This document shows, one piece after another, positions 22,206-33,568 of a DNA stretch of 64,000 nt (the first letter of the stretch is position 1; every line of letters starts with the position of its first letter). The notes beneath the pieces are model-generated. The model saw nothing but the letters and a program-made list of their open reading frames with translations. It did not search any database and was not told the DNA's origin. Origin of the DNA: Podocnemis expansa (lineage: Eukaryota; Chordata; Testudines; Podocnemididae); assembly GCA_007922195.1 (NCBI GenBank), contig ML681981.1, positions 17,219,861 through 17,283,860 of the forward strand. Reading direction: 5' to 3'. Position numbers and translations under genes: made by a program.

Positions 22206-22637
22206 CAGTGGCTCTCAACCTTTTCAGAAACTCTTCAATGAGATGAACAGTTCCATGGCACACCCACTTTTTTCAGCTGAATTAATTGCTTGTAAAATGT
22301 CACATTTACTTACATTTATTATGGTTATGGTTTTACTACAGAAGTCTGGAATATAGTGCATACAACAAGCTAAAGAAGGATCAAATGAATTAATGTTTCA
22401 AATCCACTGGAAAAACATACACATCATCTCAGTTTTTCTCTTTGGCCACCTGCGTTTAGAATGTTCACATTTTAGACTCAAATGATTGATACCTTGCTTT
22501 TGCTTTGATTATTAATGTTGCAATTTTGGCTGGCTAGACCATTGTTTAAGATTATAGAAAAGTGTGTTTTACATTGATTTTCATTACCTTTGTACAAAAT
22601 TTCATGGCTTCTCACGGCACACCAGTGAAAACCACTG
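22206..22637. mobile_element. Non-autonomous hAT transposon
   Basis: A 432-bp element with termini CAGTGGCTCTCAACC and TGAAAACCACTG. The flanks CTGTAAAC (22198-22205) and CTGTAAAT (22638-22645) form an 8-bp target duplication with one mismatch. The interior is AT-rich with no transposase frame. CACGGCACACC just before the right end is a common feature of this hAT group. Confidence 0.88.
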
Positions 22638-22645
22638 CTGTAAAT

Positions 22646-23160
22646 CGTACTTTGGCAATATGATGCTTTTGGGGGGGGGGAGGGGGACATGATGACAAAT
22701 GTACCTTATACCCACTTACACCCATACTTAACCAGCATGGTGGAATGGCTTTAGTGTAAATGAAGATTAGACCAAATGCTTTAGTGTAAATGATGATCTG
22801 ACCCACAATTTTTATAAAGTGAAAAGCTGAGGTACAGATATACTTTTTAGCACTGTGGACTCAATACCTCAGCCCCTGCTCACAGGAATAATCTTTACTT
22901 TGTTGCCAAAGTAAAGCTGAGTAATCTTGAGGCACTGGATCAGTGCTGTACCCACCTGGACAGGAGTGTGGAAAGGAAGCTTTACCGCTCCTTTCATCTT
23001 TTTGCTCTAAGTTGTAGCTGGCACAGTCCAGGGGCTGGCCATAATTTCTAATAAAAGTTTAAATAATAAAGTCATAATAATAATAAGTAGTAACAGTAAG
23101 AAATAATAAGTAGTAATAAAACTTTATGATTGGCACCTCAGTTATCAGTGGGGGGGAGAG
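22646..23160. other. Unassigned stretch with simple repeats
   Basis: It contains a G run (22669-22680), a direct duplication of the phrase GCTTTAGTGTAAATGA (22748 and 22781 areas) and an AATAATAAGTAGTAA-rich patch (about 23062-23120). No genes. Confidence 0.45.
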
Positions 23161-24727
23161 CAAGGAGTCTTGTGGCACTTAAAGACTAACAGATTTATTT
23201 ATCGCATGAGCTTTCATAGGAGAAAATCCCACTTCATCAGATGCTTTGAAGAGAGGGAACTTACAGAATGGGATGAAAATAACTGCAGGGAAGTGTAAAA
23301 TATGGGATCAGGTCATACTGCAACAGCAGATCAGAGCATTGGTAAGGATTCAAACTCTAGGAAACAGCACATAGAGGGAGTGTGAAGTCAAATTACCTGT
23401 TACAATGTGAAAAGAATCCATAGTCACGATTAAGCCCTACTTTCACACAATCTAATTTGTGTATTAGTTGGATTTTGGCTGTTTCTCTTTGAAATATTTA
23501 TGTCCCATTGATTTTCTTGAGGACCATCATTAACAAATCATTAATGGAGTGATTAGGAAGTTGGAAGTGCTCAGCAACCATTTTTTTTGTGTTGTGATCT
23601 CTGATGTCAGGTTTGTGCCCATTTATTCTTCTGTGTAGGGACTATCATGTTTGTCCAATGTATAGGGTGTGGGGGCATTTCTGGCACATGATGGCATGAA
23701 GCACATTAGTGGATGAGCAGGTGAATGACCCTTTGATGGAGTAACTGGCTTGATTAGGTCCTATGATGGTGTCTTGTGTGCAGATATGTGGACAAAGTTG
23801 GCAGCATGGTTTGTTGCAGGGGTATGTGCCTGCTTTAATGCTTCTGTAGTTAGTTCTTTAGTTGCTGATAAATATCTATTTAAGGTTTGGGGGCTGTCTG
23901 TAAGCAAGGAGAGGTCTGTCTCCCAAAGCTAGAGAGAGTAAGGGATCATCTTTTAAAATAGGCGATAGGTCCTTAATAATCTGTTGTAGGCTCTGTTCAC
24001 ACGGACATGCGTATTTCAATTTAAGTTAAGTTATTTTAAGATAAAATCATTAATTTGATTAAACTTAAATTGAACTAAGCAAAAACCACCAAATCGAAAT
24101 AGCAAGTCTGAACACAGGACTTGCTATTTTGATTCAGCAGAGCGGCACCCTGGGAGGTGTGACAACATGGCTCCCTGGCAGGGCCATGTTGCCACCCAAT
24201 CACCTTCCTGGCTCTCACCTGGAGAGCGAGGCAGGGAAAAACAGACCCCAGGGCAGGGATCCCCTTGTCCTGCATCCCCCTTGCTGATGGTGCAGCAGGG
24301 GAGGGACCATGGGGCACCCAAGCTGCCACACAGACTGGGCAGGGGCGAGCCAGCTCCTGGACCCCCGCTGCTCTGGGCCCCCCTGCACCTCCCTTCCCTC
24401 CCTGGCCAGGGTGCTGATCGGCTGCTGATGGTCATTGTTTTGATTTAAAAACTTCGTGTGGACGTAGCCGTAGAGGTCTGACTTGAGGGTTGTACGTGGT
24501 GACCAGTAGCATTCTATTGTTTTCTTTTTTGGGCCTTTCCTGTAGTAGTTGACTGTGGGGTACCCATCTGGTTCTGTCAATCTGTTTCTTTACTTCCCCA
24601 GATGGGTACTGTAGTTTTAAGAAAGCTTGCTAGAGATCCTGAAGATGTCTGTCTGTGTATGAGGGATCAGAGCAAATGTGGTTATATCTAGTCTTTGCTA
24701 GACTAACACGGCTGCCCCTTTGGAACT
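23161..24727 (-). mobile_element. Penelope-like retroelement with GIY-YIG remnant, split by a MITE
   Basis: On the minus strand this is the 3' part of a Penelope-like element. Its low-coordinate end is the hairpin-forming tail (CAAGGAGTCTTGTGGCAC, then GCATGAGCTTTC, then CCCACTTCATCAGATGC). The high-coordinate end is GCTAGACTAACACGGCTGCC, a terminus seen again at 39263, 40862 and 42565. The coding remnant reads CQKCPHTLYIGQT on minus at 23687-23648. This fits the GIY-YIG endonuclease start of Penelope proteins, preceded by its Cys-x-x-Cys. Stops TGA and TAG follow at once (23647-23642). A MITE (23989-24469) interrupts the region between RT and endonuclease. Inactive. Confidence 0.82.
23989..24469. 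mobile_element. TIR MITE inserted in the Penelope-like element
   Basis: A 481-bp insert starting GGCTCTGTTCACACG and ending GTGGACGTAGCC, flanked by GTA on both sides (23986-23988 and 24470-24472), a probable 3-bp target duplication. Penelope sequence continues across once it is removed. The left half is TTAAG/AATTTA-rich; the right half is GC-rich. It shares ACACAGGACTTGCTATTT (24112-24129) with the MITE at 6182-6703. Open frames of about 100 codons on both strands come from the GC-rich half and are not genes. Confidence 0.85.
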
Positions 24728-27700
24728 TAGTTACTGGAGTCTCCTCTAGTAGTCAAATTAGCTTTCAGAGCTACAGTAGACAGAGAACATTATGGTAAGA
24801 CTGAACTACCAAGATTGCTCTTCTCGTACCATCTACCCATGAGAGTTTCTAGCAATACAGTATTCTTAAAATTGTGATGTTTTATCTGCACTTTGAAGGC
24901 ATAATAGAGATTTCTAAAAATAACAACACTAGTTCCTGAAGCCAGTAAGAAAATAATGTGAACGTATTTTCAAGACAAAAAGATTATGAACCTCCAAGTA
25001 GACAGCTAAACCACTAGAATCTAATTTAGAAAACTATTAAGTTCTCTCTGTGTCTGTATTTATATCTATACACATACGCACACACTTCTAATACTGGTGT
25101 ATATATAAACGTACACACATGTATCAGTAAATGTGCATGGGGCATATAAGTTATGAAATAAAAGCATGAAGCAGTTGACTGAACAAATGTAAATACTCTG
25201 TATTAACAAAATAAAATGTTTATGTAAATTGAAACATCATAATTGCAGCTCCACAAAGGACTTCAGAAGCCCATATGAGTGAAGGCCCACACTATGAAAA
25301 AAAATATAAGTAAGAAGGGAAAAATCTAAAAGGAACCCCAAAAGACACCACAGACTTGGCAATGGCACCAGGCACACTGGGGGAGAGAATGGTGACTATT
25401 TCCCACTTCTTTGTGAATATCCTTGACATATTCAGGGGTACTTAAGTACTCAGGCAGCTGATTAAGTGGTTCTTCCTACTCTATGTGGCCCTGGCCACCA
25501 AAATCTTAAGAATGTTCTTACTTTTCAGCAGGTGAGTAGTCTCATCAAAGTCAAAGGGAGTAACTGTGAGCTTAAAGTTAAGCACACAATCTTGGTGTAG
25601 AGCCTAAGAACTAAGGACTTCACAGTCCTATTGGTCAGATAGAGGCCACAGCTCTCTCTTACTACTAAATTCAAGTAGTTTATCTGCACAGTGTCAAAAT
25701 ATTATTTGATCAGTTAAAAGTTTGCTTTCCTTCCCATTTAAAATCTAGGTTACCACTCTCATATGGAATAATACAGTACATACAATTAAAATTATTTTTA
25801 GAATAACAGAAAAATGTAATCAAAATCACTGTGACTGCAAGTTTCAACAACTTTCAAACTTTATTTTTCTGTTCTTTTCCCCTACAGTTGCTTATTAACC
25901 CATATGTTAAGCCATAATACCACCATTATCCCTCTTGAGATCATGATTAAGGAATACTGTCAGGATAGCATGCGTAAGCTCACCTACCAGTATTCATGTG
26001 CCACGTGTTTACATTTCTCACTTTAGTGTTAATGAGTTACTGTTTGTAAAGTGCTTTGAAGATGAAAACCACTGTAGAACTACTAATACACATTGTGCCT
26101 GTTTGATGGATAAACAGAACACTTTATTTTCTAATGGAGCAGCTTTCAGGGACACTAAATTCACTTTAGAAAAAGTCTATTCAGATTCTTTCTACCCTGT
26201 TCCACTCTTTCAATATATGAGAGAAAACAAATTTCATAGCTGATATGCTTTGCTAACAATTCAAAATGCAAACCATTTCTTATTTGCCCTTGCAGCATAC
26301 ATCTGAGATATATGTAATTGTGTTAACAGACTAATTTTAGTTACTTCAACAAGCTATTAACTAAAGTAAAACTATATCCTGATAAGTAAATGTTCCTTAT
26401 TCTTTGTAGAGATTAATAACACAGAAGCATGTTCAATTTATCTTTGTGTATTGGTAACTTTTATCAGACACAAGTATCATCCTCCTGGTATCAAAGTATC
26501 TCACAATGACGTTAGCTCTGACAACAGCCTCTGTAAAGTCAACAGTCTGATGTAGTCATTAATCTCACACTTCAAAAGAAGCAGGACATTAAATAGAAAA
26601 ATCTCACATCTGGCATTCTATTTGCTGATTACTGTGACCTAAAATCAGATAATGGATTGTTGTGAGATCATTCATATACGCTAGACACTGCAGAATGCAA
26701 CAGTGACAAAATATGAATACTTAATCATGTTACTTAATGATTTAACCATTTTCAATCAATTTTCTCTTATGGACTGAGTTCAAAGGGAAAAAATCATTCA
26801 TTTTTCTTTCATCCAACAAAGCAGAATTTGACCTGAACTTATTTTTAATTTTTCATAGAGAAGTGTATTTTGATGGGTTTCAGAAGGCCTCCACTTAGAT
26901 AAGACAAAGTGACAAAAACACATTGACCCAGAACTCCAAAGTCCAGGTTCTAACCTCTAATTAGAGCCTCGCTCTTCCAGAGGCCATCATAAAAACAGCA
27001 TTCATTGAGAAATCTATGGGTCAGTGATGACATTCTAAGGGACTGGGGACATTGTGTATTCAATGGAAGACCCTCAGCTGTGAAACTATCTGACAAAAAA
27101 AAAAATAAGAGTATGCCTGAACCTTGTGTAGAATTTAACATGTGACTCATCTCTTTGCACAAGCCTTTCCTCAATAAAGGTGGTTGAAGAATGTAACCTA
27201 GGAACATCTTTACAAGACAGCCAACAAATAGTCTTTTTTGAGAAAGTGGAGCAAACAAAAGACGGGTGGGAGAGTAGCTTTCACAGAAACTGTTTTTACT
27301 TTTTAAGTGCCCTCCACATCCTAGATTCTGTACAAATATCAGTTAGTAAGGAAAATGTCATTTATCATTATCTATCTAATTTCTAGATAGCACAGTGATT
27401 TGTACATCAGAAACTGATAGATAACTAGACAGATCATCATTGCTAGGGTGTTCATTATATTAGTTCAAAGGTTATGTATCTTAGAAAAAGATGTCCATAA
27501 TTAGTTTTAAGAGTGTGTCACATTGAGAAAAGTAGAGGAAATAATGGTGACATACTATAGCTCAGTTCCTCAAAGGTATTTAAATACCTAATTTCCATTG
27601 AAATCAATACGAAGTAGGCACCCAAGCACCTTTGCAAATGAGGACATATGTTCCTATATTCTAGGTAGAAAAATAGGGTTGTTATACTTAGAAATACAGA

Positions 27701-29320
27701 AATTGCCATATGGTATCAGATTCATGGATCCATTCTGTAACTAACCACGGGCAACACCAAATCTGAAGGTAGTTGGCAGCAAAAGGGCTGGACTTGGTGG
27801 TGGAGTGGTCTGGTGTATCCTGCAGGGTTGTGTCCTCCATCGTGTGCTGCGACTCACAAAATGTTGAGACCTGCTGCTTTAGACATCACATCCTTGTAGC
27901 ATGCATTACACAAACACGTAGATGAACCCTTAGTTAAAGGAATCCCCTTGTTTCAGATCTTCCCCAACTAAATCTGATTTCCTTAGATGGTAAGCAGCCA
28001 TTTCAGTGGGTAGGAAAATGTGAGGCAGGCAACATTGCTCATATAGGTCTAGGTGGTGATGAGGGGGAAGATCTCATTGAAAAGAAACAAAAGCATGGAT
28101 ACAAGACATTTATCAATATCTAAATGTTATATTTTTTTTAGCAATAATACAAAGGAGGAAGGAGGGGGAATTAGTGAGGTAAATGGCTCTTTTCCCCGTA
28201 GGTCTTCTATTTATCTGCACCTAAAAAGGCACATGGGGAAGTAGTATAAAACCCCTAAAAGTATTTTCATTGTATTTGATCTTCAGATGAATAGCTCTCT
28301 ACTGGACATGAGTTAAATCTTTTATGTATGTTTGTTTACATAACATGCAGCAAGGAATACAGCACAATCACTACAGAAGTCTTTTGCAACGGGCAGGAGG
28401 TATTCATTTCATGCATCATCACTCACAATTTGCTACAGTGACTCCTGAAGTCATTTCATAACCTTAAAACAAAGAAAAGAAGAAAGAAATATTTGGCGCT
28501 GTTGCTTTGGAAGTTAGGCACATCTAACACAGATTTAGTTCTGACCATTTTACAACAACACAAACCACACTGACTGCAGTTACACACTCACAGTGAAAGA
28601 AGAATGCAAGATACATTTGAGATATTCTAGCCACATTCGGCAGTAATTCCATTCCACTTCTACTTCACAATTAGAAGTGTGGGCAAAGTTACCATAGAGA
28701 TGTTTTAAGCACACATTAAACTAACAGTGGGTTTTGGAAAAATTATATGTTTGGTTTCAGAAAAAAAGTATCACTCTCTTCGCTATACCTCAACAGAAGT
28801 CCCACAGAGCCACATTAATAATATAACTAGTTCTGGTCACTCAAAATCTAGCAAGATATCATGGATGTCAGAATAAGAGCTCTGAGTGTTATGGGATTTC
28901 CCACTGAAGTGATTTGTATATTCTTGGGATTTGCAAGACCTTACTCTTCTGATCCTGTTACTTCTTCCTAATAAATCCTAAAATCTGAACATGCAAATAT
29001 ACTGAAACATGCATGACCTTCTAACTAGAGAAAGATTATACACTGAAAAAAAATCACACAAAAATAATCCAGTGTTTATAGACAGTCACATGCATTTGAT
29101 GATGACAAATCTTTCCAACTTCATTTTTAGCTGCCAGGATAGTTTTCTATCTAGTTTACAAAAGCAGGTAGGTGAAGAGAGATAGATAAGTTATAAAGCC
29201 TGTACTGTAACTCATATTGTCTGCTTTGAAGGGAGAAATGTAATAAAAACTGTTGTGAAGAAAATCTCAAATATGATCATAATTAAGAGTGGGGGAGAAG
29301 CAAAGAAATGGGGACACTGA
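24728..29320. other. Unassigned stretch, few old repeats
   Basis: No gene recognised. An old palindromic repeat at about 25438-25610 contains GTGAGTAGTCTCATCAAAGT and TTAAAGTTAAGCAC. Another at about 27555-27650 is built around AAAGGTATTTAAATACCTAA. Otherwise it is plain AT-rich DNA. Confidence 0.4.
27785..27875. mobile_element. Possible hAT end remnant
   Basis: The segment ending GCGACTCACAAAATGTTGAG then ACCTGCTG resembles the right end of a hAT element (reverse complement CAGCAGGTCTCAACATT). No matching left terminus or target duplication was found, so this is a weak call. Confidence 0.3.
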
Positions 29321-29326
29321 TGATGA

Positions 29327-30384
29327 AGTATCTAACTCAGTATCTTGTCTTCCGGCAGTGGCCAATGTCAGGTGCTTCAGAAGGAATGAACAGAACAGGT
29401 AATCACTGAGTGATCCATCCCATCAGCCATTTTTAGCCTCTGGGAAACAACAATCCAACCTATGCTCCATGAACCTATCTAGGGTTTCATTGAATCCTGT
29501 TATAGTCTTGGCCTTAACAACATCCTTTGGTAAGGAGTTCCAGGTTAACTGTGTGTTGCGTGAGGAAATTCTGCCTTTTGTTTATTTTAAACCTGCTGCC
29601 TATTAATTTCATTTGGTGACATGTAGCTCCTGTGTTATGAGAAGGAATAGATAATATTTCCTTATTTCTTTCTCCAAACCAGCCATGATTTTATAGGCCT
29701 CTATCATATCTACCCTTAGCAGTTTCTTTTCCAAGCTGAAAAGTCCCAGTCTCATTAACCTCTCCTCACATAGATGGCTTTTAATACCCTCAGTCATTTC
29801 AGTCACCCGTCCCTATACCTTCTCCTATTCCAGTCTGTTCCAGTTTTTTGAGATGGGTTGACCAGATTTGCATGTAGTATTCAAGATATGGATGTATCAT
29901 GGATTTATAAAGAGGCAATATAGTATCTTCTGTCTTATTATTTATCCCTTTCCCAATGGTTCTCAACATTTATTCACTTGTTTGACTATCACTGAAAATT
30001 GAGCGGATGTTTTTAGAGAACTAGCCACAATGAATCCAAGATCTCTTTCTTGAATGGTAACAGCTAATTCAGACCCCTTCATTTTATATGTATCATTGGG
30101 ATTATGTTTTGCAATGTGCATTACTTTGTATTTATCAATACTGTATTTTGTCTGCTGTTTTGTTTCCCAATCACCCAGTTTTATGAGATCCCTTTCTAAC
30201 TCTTCACAGTCTGCTTTGGACTTAACTACCTTGAGTAGTTTTATTTAATCTGCAAATTTTGTCACCTCATTGTATACCCCTTTTCCAGATAATTTATGAA
30301 TACGTTGAACAGTACTGGTTCAAGTGCAGACACCCTAGGGGAACCCTACCATTTACCTCTCTTTATTCTGAAAACTGTTTATTT
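29327..30384 (-). mobile_element. CR1 LINE, RT C-terminal part and 3' UTR
   Basis: Minus strand from about 30365 down: the end of the RT core (PVLFNVFINYLEKGVYNE, then FAD-stop-IK in place of FADDTK, TAA at 30245-30247), then the downstream domain. At 29806-29700 it reads ERLMRLGLFSLEKKLLRVDM and IEAYKIM, a CR1 hallmark near the C-terminus. The 3' untranslated end follows, including the phrase GTCTTCCGGCAGTGGCCAAT near 29350. Loss of the second catalytic Asp to a stop shows it is dead. The terminal tail repeat at the low-coordinate end is missing or diverged. Confidence 0.92.
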
Positions 30385-30905
30385 CATAGAATCGGTGGAA
30401 GGGACCTTATGAGGTCATCTAGTCCAGGCCCCTGCTCAAACCAGGATCAACCCCAAGTAAATAATCCCAGCCAGGGCTTTTTCATGTCCCATCATAAAAA
30501 CCTCCAAGGATGGAGGTTCTACCACTGCCCTAGGTAACGCACTCCAGAGCTTTTCCACCTTCCTTACAAAAAGATTTTTCCTACCAACCAACCTAGAGCT
30601 CCCCACACTACAGCCTGAAATCATTGCTCCCTGTTGTGTCATAATCATCCCTGTGAAAAGCCTAGCTCCATCCTCCCTAGAACCCCCTTTAAAGGCTGCT
30701 ATCAACCCCCCTCCCTCATTCCTCTCCTTTGTAGACTAAACCAGCCTACTTCCCTGAGCCTCACCTCATTAGTAATTTGCTCCAGTCCCCTAGTCATTTT
30801 TGTTGCCCTCCTCTGGATTCTCTCTAATTTGCCGATGTCAGTCTCTAGAGGGGGCCCAAAACTGGACACAACACTCCAAAGTGGCCTCAATAGTACCAAA
30901 TAAAG
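30385..30905 (-). mobile_element. CR1 LINE, short 5'-truncated copy
   Basis: A second CR1 subfamily on the minus strand. Its 3' end is at low coordinate, marked by CATAGAATC (reverse complement of the CR1 tail octamer GATTCTATG) followed by GGAAGGGACCTTATGAGGTC. The coding remnant on minus reads LERIQRRATKMTRGLEQIT at about 30830-30770, fitting the CR1 C-terminal motif ending in RRATK. The 5' truncation near 30905 is typical of LINE integration. It abuts the preceding CR1 copy, whose sequence stops at the same point. Confidence 0.92.
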
Positions 30906-30960
30906 GGGGTATTCTTTGTAGGGTACTATTCTACCATTAGTCCTACTGGATAATCTCTAT

Positions 30961-31153
30961 GGCCAAGTCTATCCTGGCAGCAAAATTCGATGGCCATCAG
31001 TAGGAGTTATACAAGCTATGCAGAGTAGCTTGCATAATTCCCATCGACTTTGTAACTTCCCTTCTACACAGCATCTCCATTGCAGTGCATCAACAGGAAA
31101 TGGATTCCTGTTGACATAGTAGCAAATCTTCCACTGTCAGTGTAGATGTAGTC
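30961..31153. mobile_element. Short TIR MITE
   Basis: About 193 bp from GGCCAAGTCTATCCTGG to CAGTGTAGATGTAGTC, degenerate inverted termini of the GGCYAYGTCTACAC group. No clear target duplication. The interior has an inverted pair around ATTCGATGG and CCATCGA. Confidence 0.6.
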
Positions 31154-31454
31154 TCTGTTGTGTCCCGTCTGTAAAATAATAATAAGTTTTCTAAAGAATT
31201 GAGGATATGGTTCCTAGCTAGCCACCTAACAAGAAGACTTGGACTCTGAATCACTTGTTCCAGTAAAATTGTACACATGTACCATTTATACAGTACAGCT
31301 GTGCTATATGCCAGTCTCCTTAGTTATGTTAGACTAAAGGACCTATCCTAGAAAGCAAGTATTCATAGTACATTCAAGAACCACTCCTAGGGACATTATG
31401 TTAACATCAGTTTAGCCATAATGCTTTGTATATAGCACTGCTTATCGTCAAATA

Positions 31455-31588
31455 ACTGATCTGAAGAACAACTCTGTAAGTGCAAAAGCCTGTGTCCCAC
31501 ACCAAGAGAAGTTGATCAAATAAAAGACATTAACTCACCCACTTTGATTCACTAATATTGTGGGACCTACATGGCTACAACAAAAAAA
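31455..31588 (+). mobile_element. Penelope-like tail, second family
   Basis: The series CTGAAGAACAACTCTGT, AAGTTGATCAAATAAAAGAC, ACTCACCCACTTTGATTCAC and GACCTACATGGCTACAACA recurs, diverged, at 58003-59040. I associate it with a common sauropsid Penelope-like or related retroelement 3' end; the class is inferred, the repeat status is not. Confidence 0.6.
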
Positions 31589-31997
31589 GTATAAAGTCAC
31601 ATAGCATGTACTGTTTACCCATGCCCACTGTAATTCCTTCTGGAAAACTAGTTATACTGCAAATTTGTTAGGACTAGCTTTACCAAAGAGATAAAGACAA
31701 TGTTCTTAATAATAAAGGATAGATTATTGTTGCTACTGTTTTTCAAGTCCTTTTAGTTCATGTAATAAAGAAACACACGTCCATACAGAACAGCAGTGAA
31801 AAGTATATACACTTGTATGTGATACTATGACAATCGTATAAATGTTGTAACTGATGACATTTTTCCAGCTCTTTTCTTCAGGCAATAAAACACCAAATTT
31901 GAAATTTTGCAGGAACCAGTAGCTTGGATTGCACCAAAGTGCCAAACGGTATTCAGCTAGTGAATTCAGAGTGAGGTGGATATTTCAATTCTAACAC

Positions 31998-32001
<4 letters not shown>

Positions 32002-32040
<39 letters not shown>
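32002..32040. repeat. (CT)n microsatellite
   Basis: Uninterrupted CT dinucleotides, about 20 units. Confidence 0.97.
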
Positions 32041-32043
<3 letters not shown>

Positions 32044-33518
32044 GTCTTACACATTTCCAATATAGCAAACAGATTTCCTCCCTCCATTTAATTGGGTGGC
32101 CTAGGTGTGTTCTGCACACAACTGAACCCAATATTAAAAGAAAGATCATTATGTATACTCTGTTGTGTAAACAGTATGGATTAAGCAAAGAGACTTACAA
32201 GTTAAAAGATGCCTTTATGTGTGTGGATACCACTTCAGACAAGTCACGTTCTCCAGGAGAATGGTAATCATTATTTTAACTGCTCCTATTGTGGTCTTGG
32301 CACGTTGACTAGCACAGGTTCAGTCATTAGCATTTCAGAATGTCCCTAGGGAATACCAAGCAAATTCCCTCATTCATGTTTATAATGCAGTCCAATAACT
32401 ATGATCTTTCAACATTGTAATTAGGCTAATATACTTGAAGTCATAAGTTTTAGCAGTTCTTTACCTCTCTCCTCATATGCTCATGTAGGCAAGAAGAAAA
32501 GTGAACAGTATTATACAATGGAATGTTACTTCCATCCTGTAAGACAATATTTTTTCCCTCTCTGCACAAATACTTAGGAATTCTGATCATTTATGGTCTC
32601 ATAGGGCTTATGGAACATACTTAAGAAAAAGCAAAGGAGACACGAGCGTGCAAGAGTTAAGAATTGTAGACAAGAAAAGCTGAAGCTGGCTAACCTTGTT
32701 TATCAGACTAAATCTGTTGAGCTAGGAATACTAATTATGAAATTAAAGGCTTTGGAAACCTGACTGTCTCCATATATAGCAATACCACTGTCATCTTCAA
32801 GGATCACAGAGGTTCATTATTAAGAGCAATTAGAGAACCTTTCTTTCCGCTATACTTAAAATAGAAGGAAGGGCAGAAAACTGATATTTAAGGGTTCCCT
32901 TTTGTTTTTAAAGCTACTTGCATAGCTAATTATGGGGGGGGGGAGTTATGCTTTGGTATTTCTTCTTTCTAAACAGTGTACATAATTCCACTGTTTGTTC
33001 TATGCAACACTAAGATTTGAGCTGAGCAGAGATGGTTTAAGGAAGCCTCATTTGCTCAGCCATACAAGTAGGTAATTGCAGAAACAAAAATCTTTGATCT
33101 CAGTGAGGTGCTAATTTGTAAGATTTTTGGATTGTTAGGACCTTAGGAAGCACGGATCAGTACATAAACAATGGCACTTATCTAGCAGGCTATTACTGAC
33201 ACATTACTATCTCAACACTTACTCATTTACACAAGTGTTTGAAGACAAGACTGTGTGTCAATAAAGGAATTAGATCAGACACCTTGAGTCCATCAGGTTT
33301 ATCTCAGTTTGCTGACAGGAACAGTAGGTGACAATAAGTAACAGAAAACACTTCAAAGTTTCACAGCCCAAGGTTTTCCACTGAAGACAAACAACATTTA
33401 CTGCTTTGGTAGCAACAAACAATGAGTAGTAAGACTGCAGCTGGAAGATGAAAGGCTAGTCCACTTAGCAAACACAAAGCTTTCACATCCACTATTTTTT
33501 AGCAGGACTTAATTCAAT

Positions 33519-33519
33519 T

Positions 33520-33564
<45 letters not shown>
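33519..33564. repeat. (TG)n microsatellite
   Basis: TG repeats with one TTT interruption at 33524-33526. Confidence 0.97.

Positions 33565-33568
<4 letters not shown>

Noticed and set aside
24124..24448. Overlapping open frames of about 100 codons on both strands
   Set aside because: They lie in the GC-rich half of a MITE, where stops are rare by composition, and resemble no protein.
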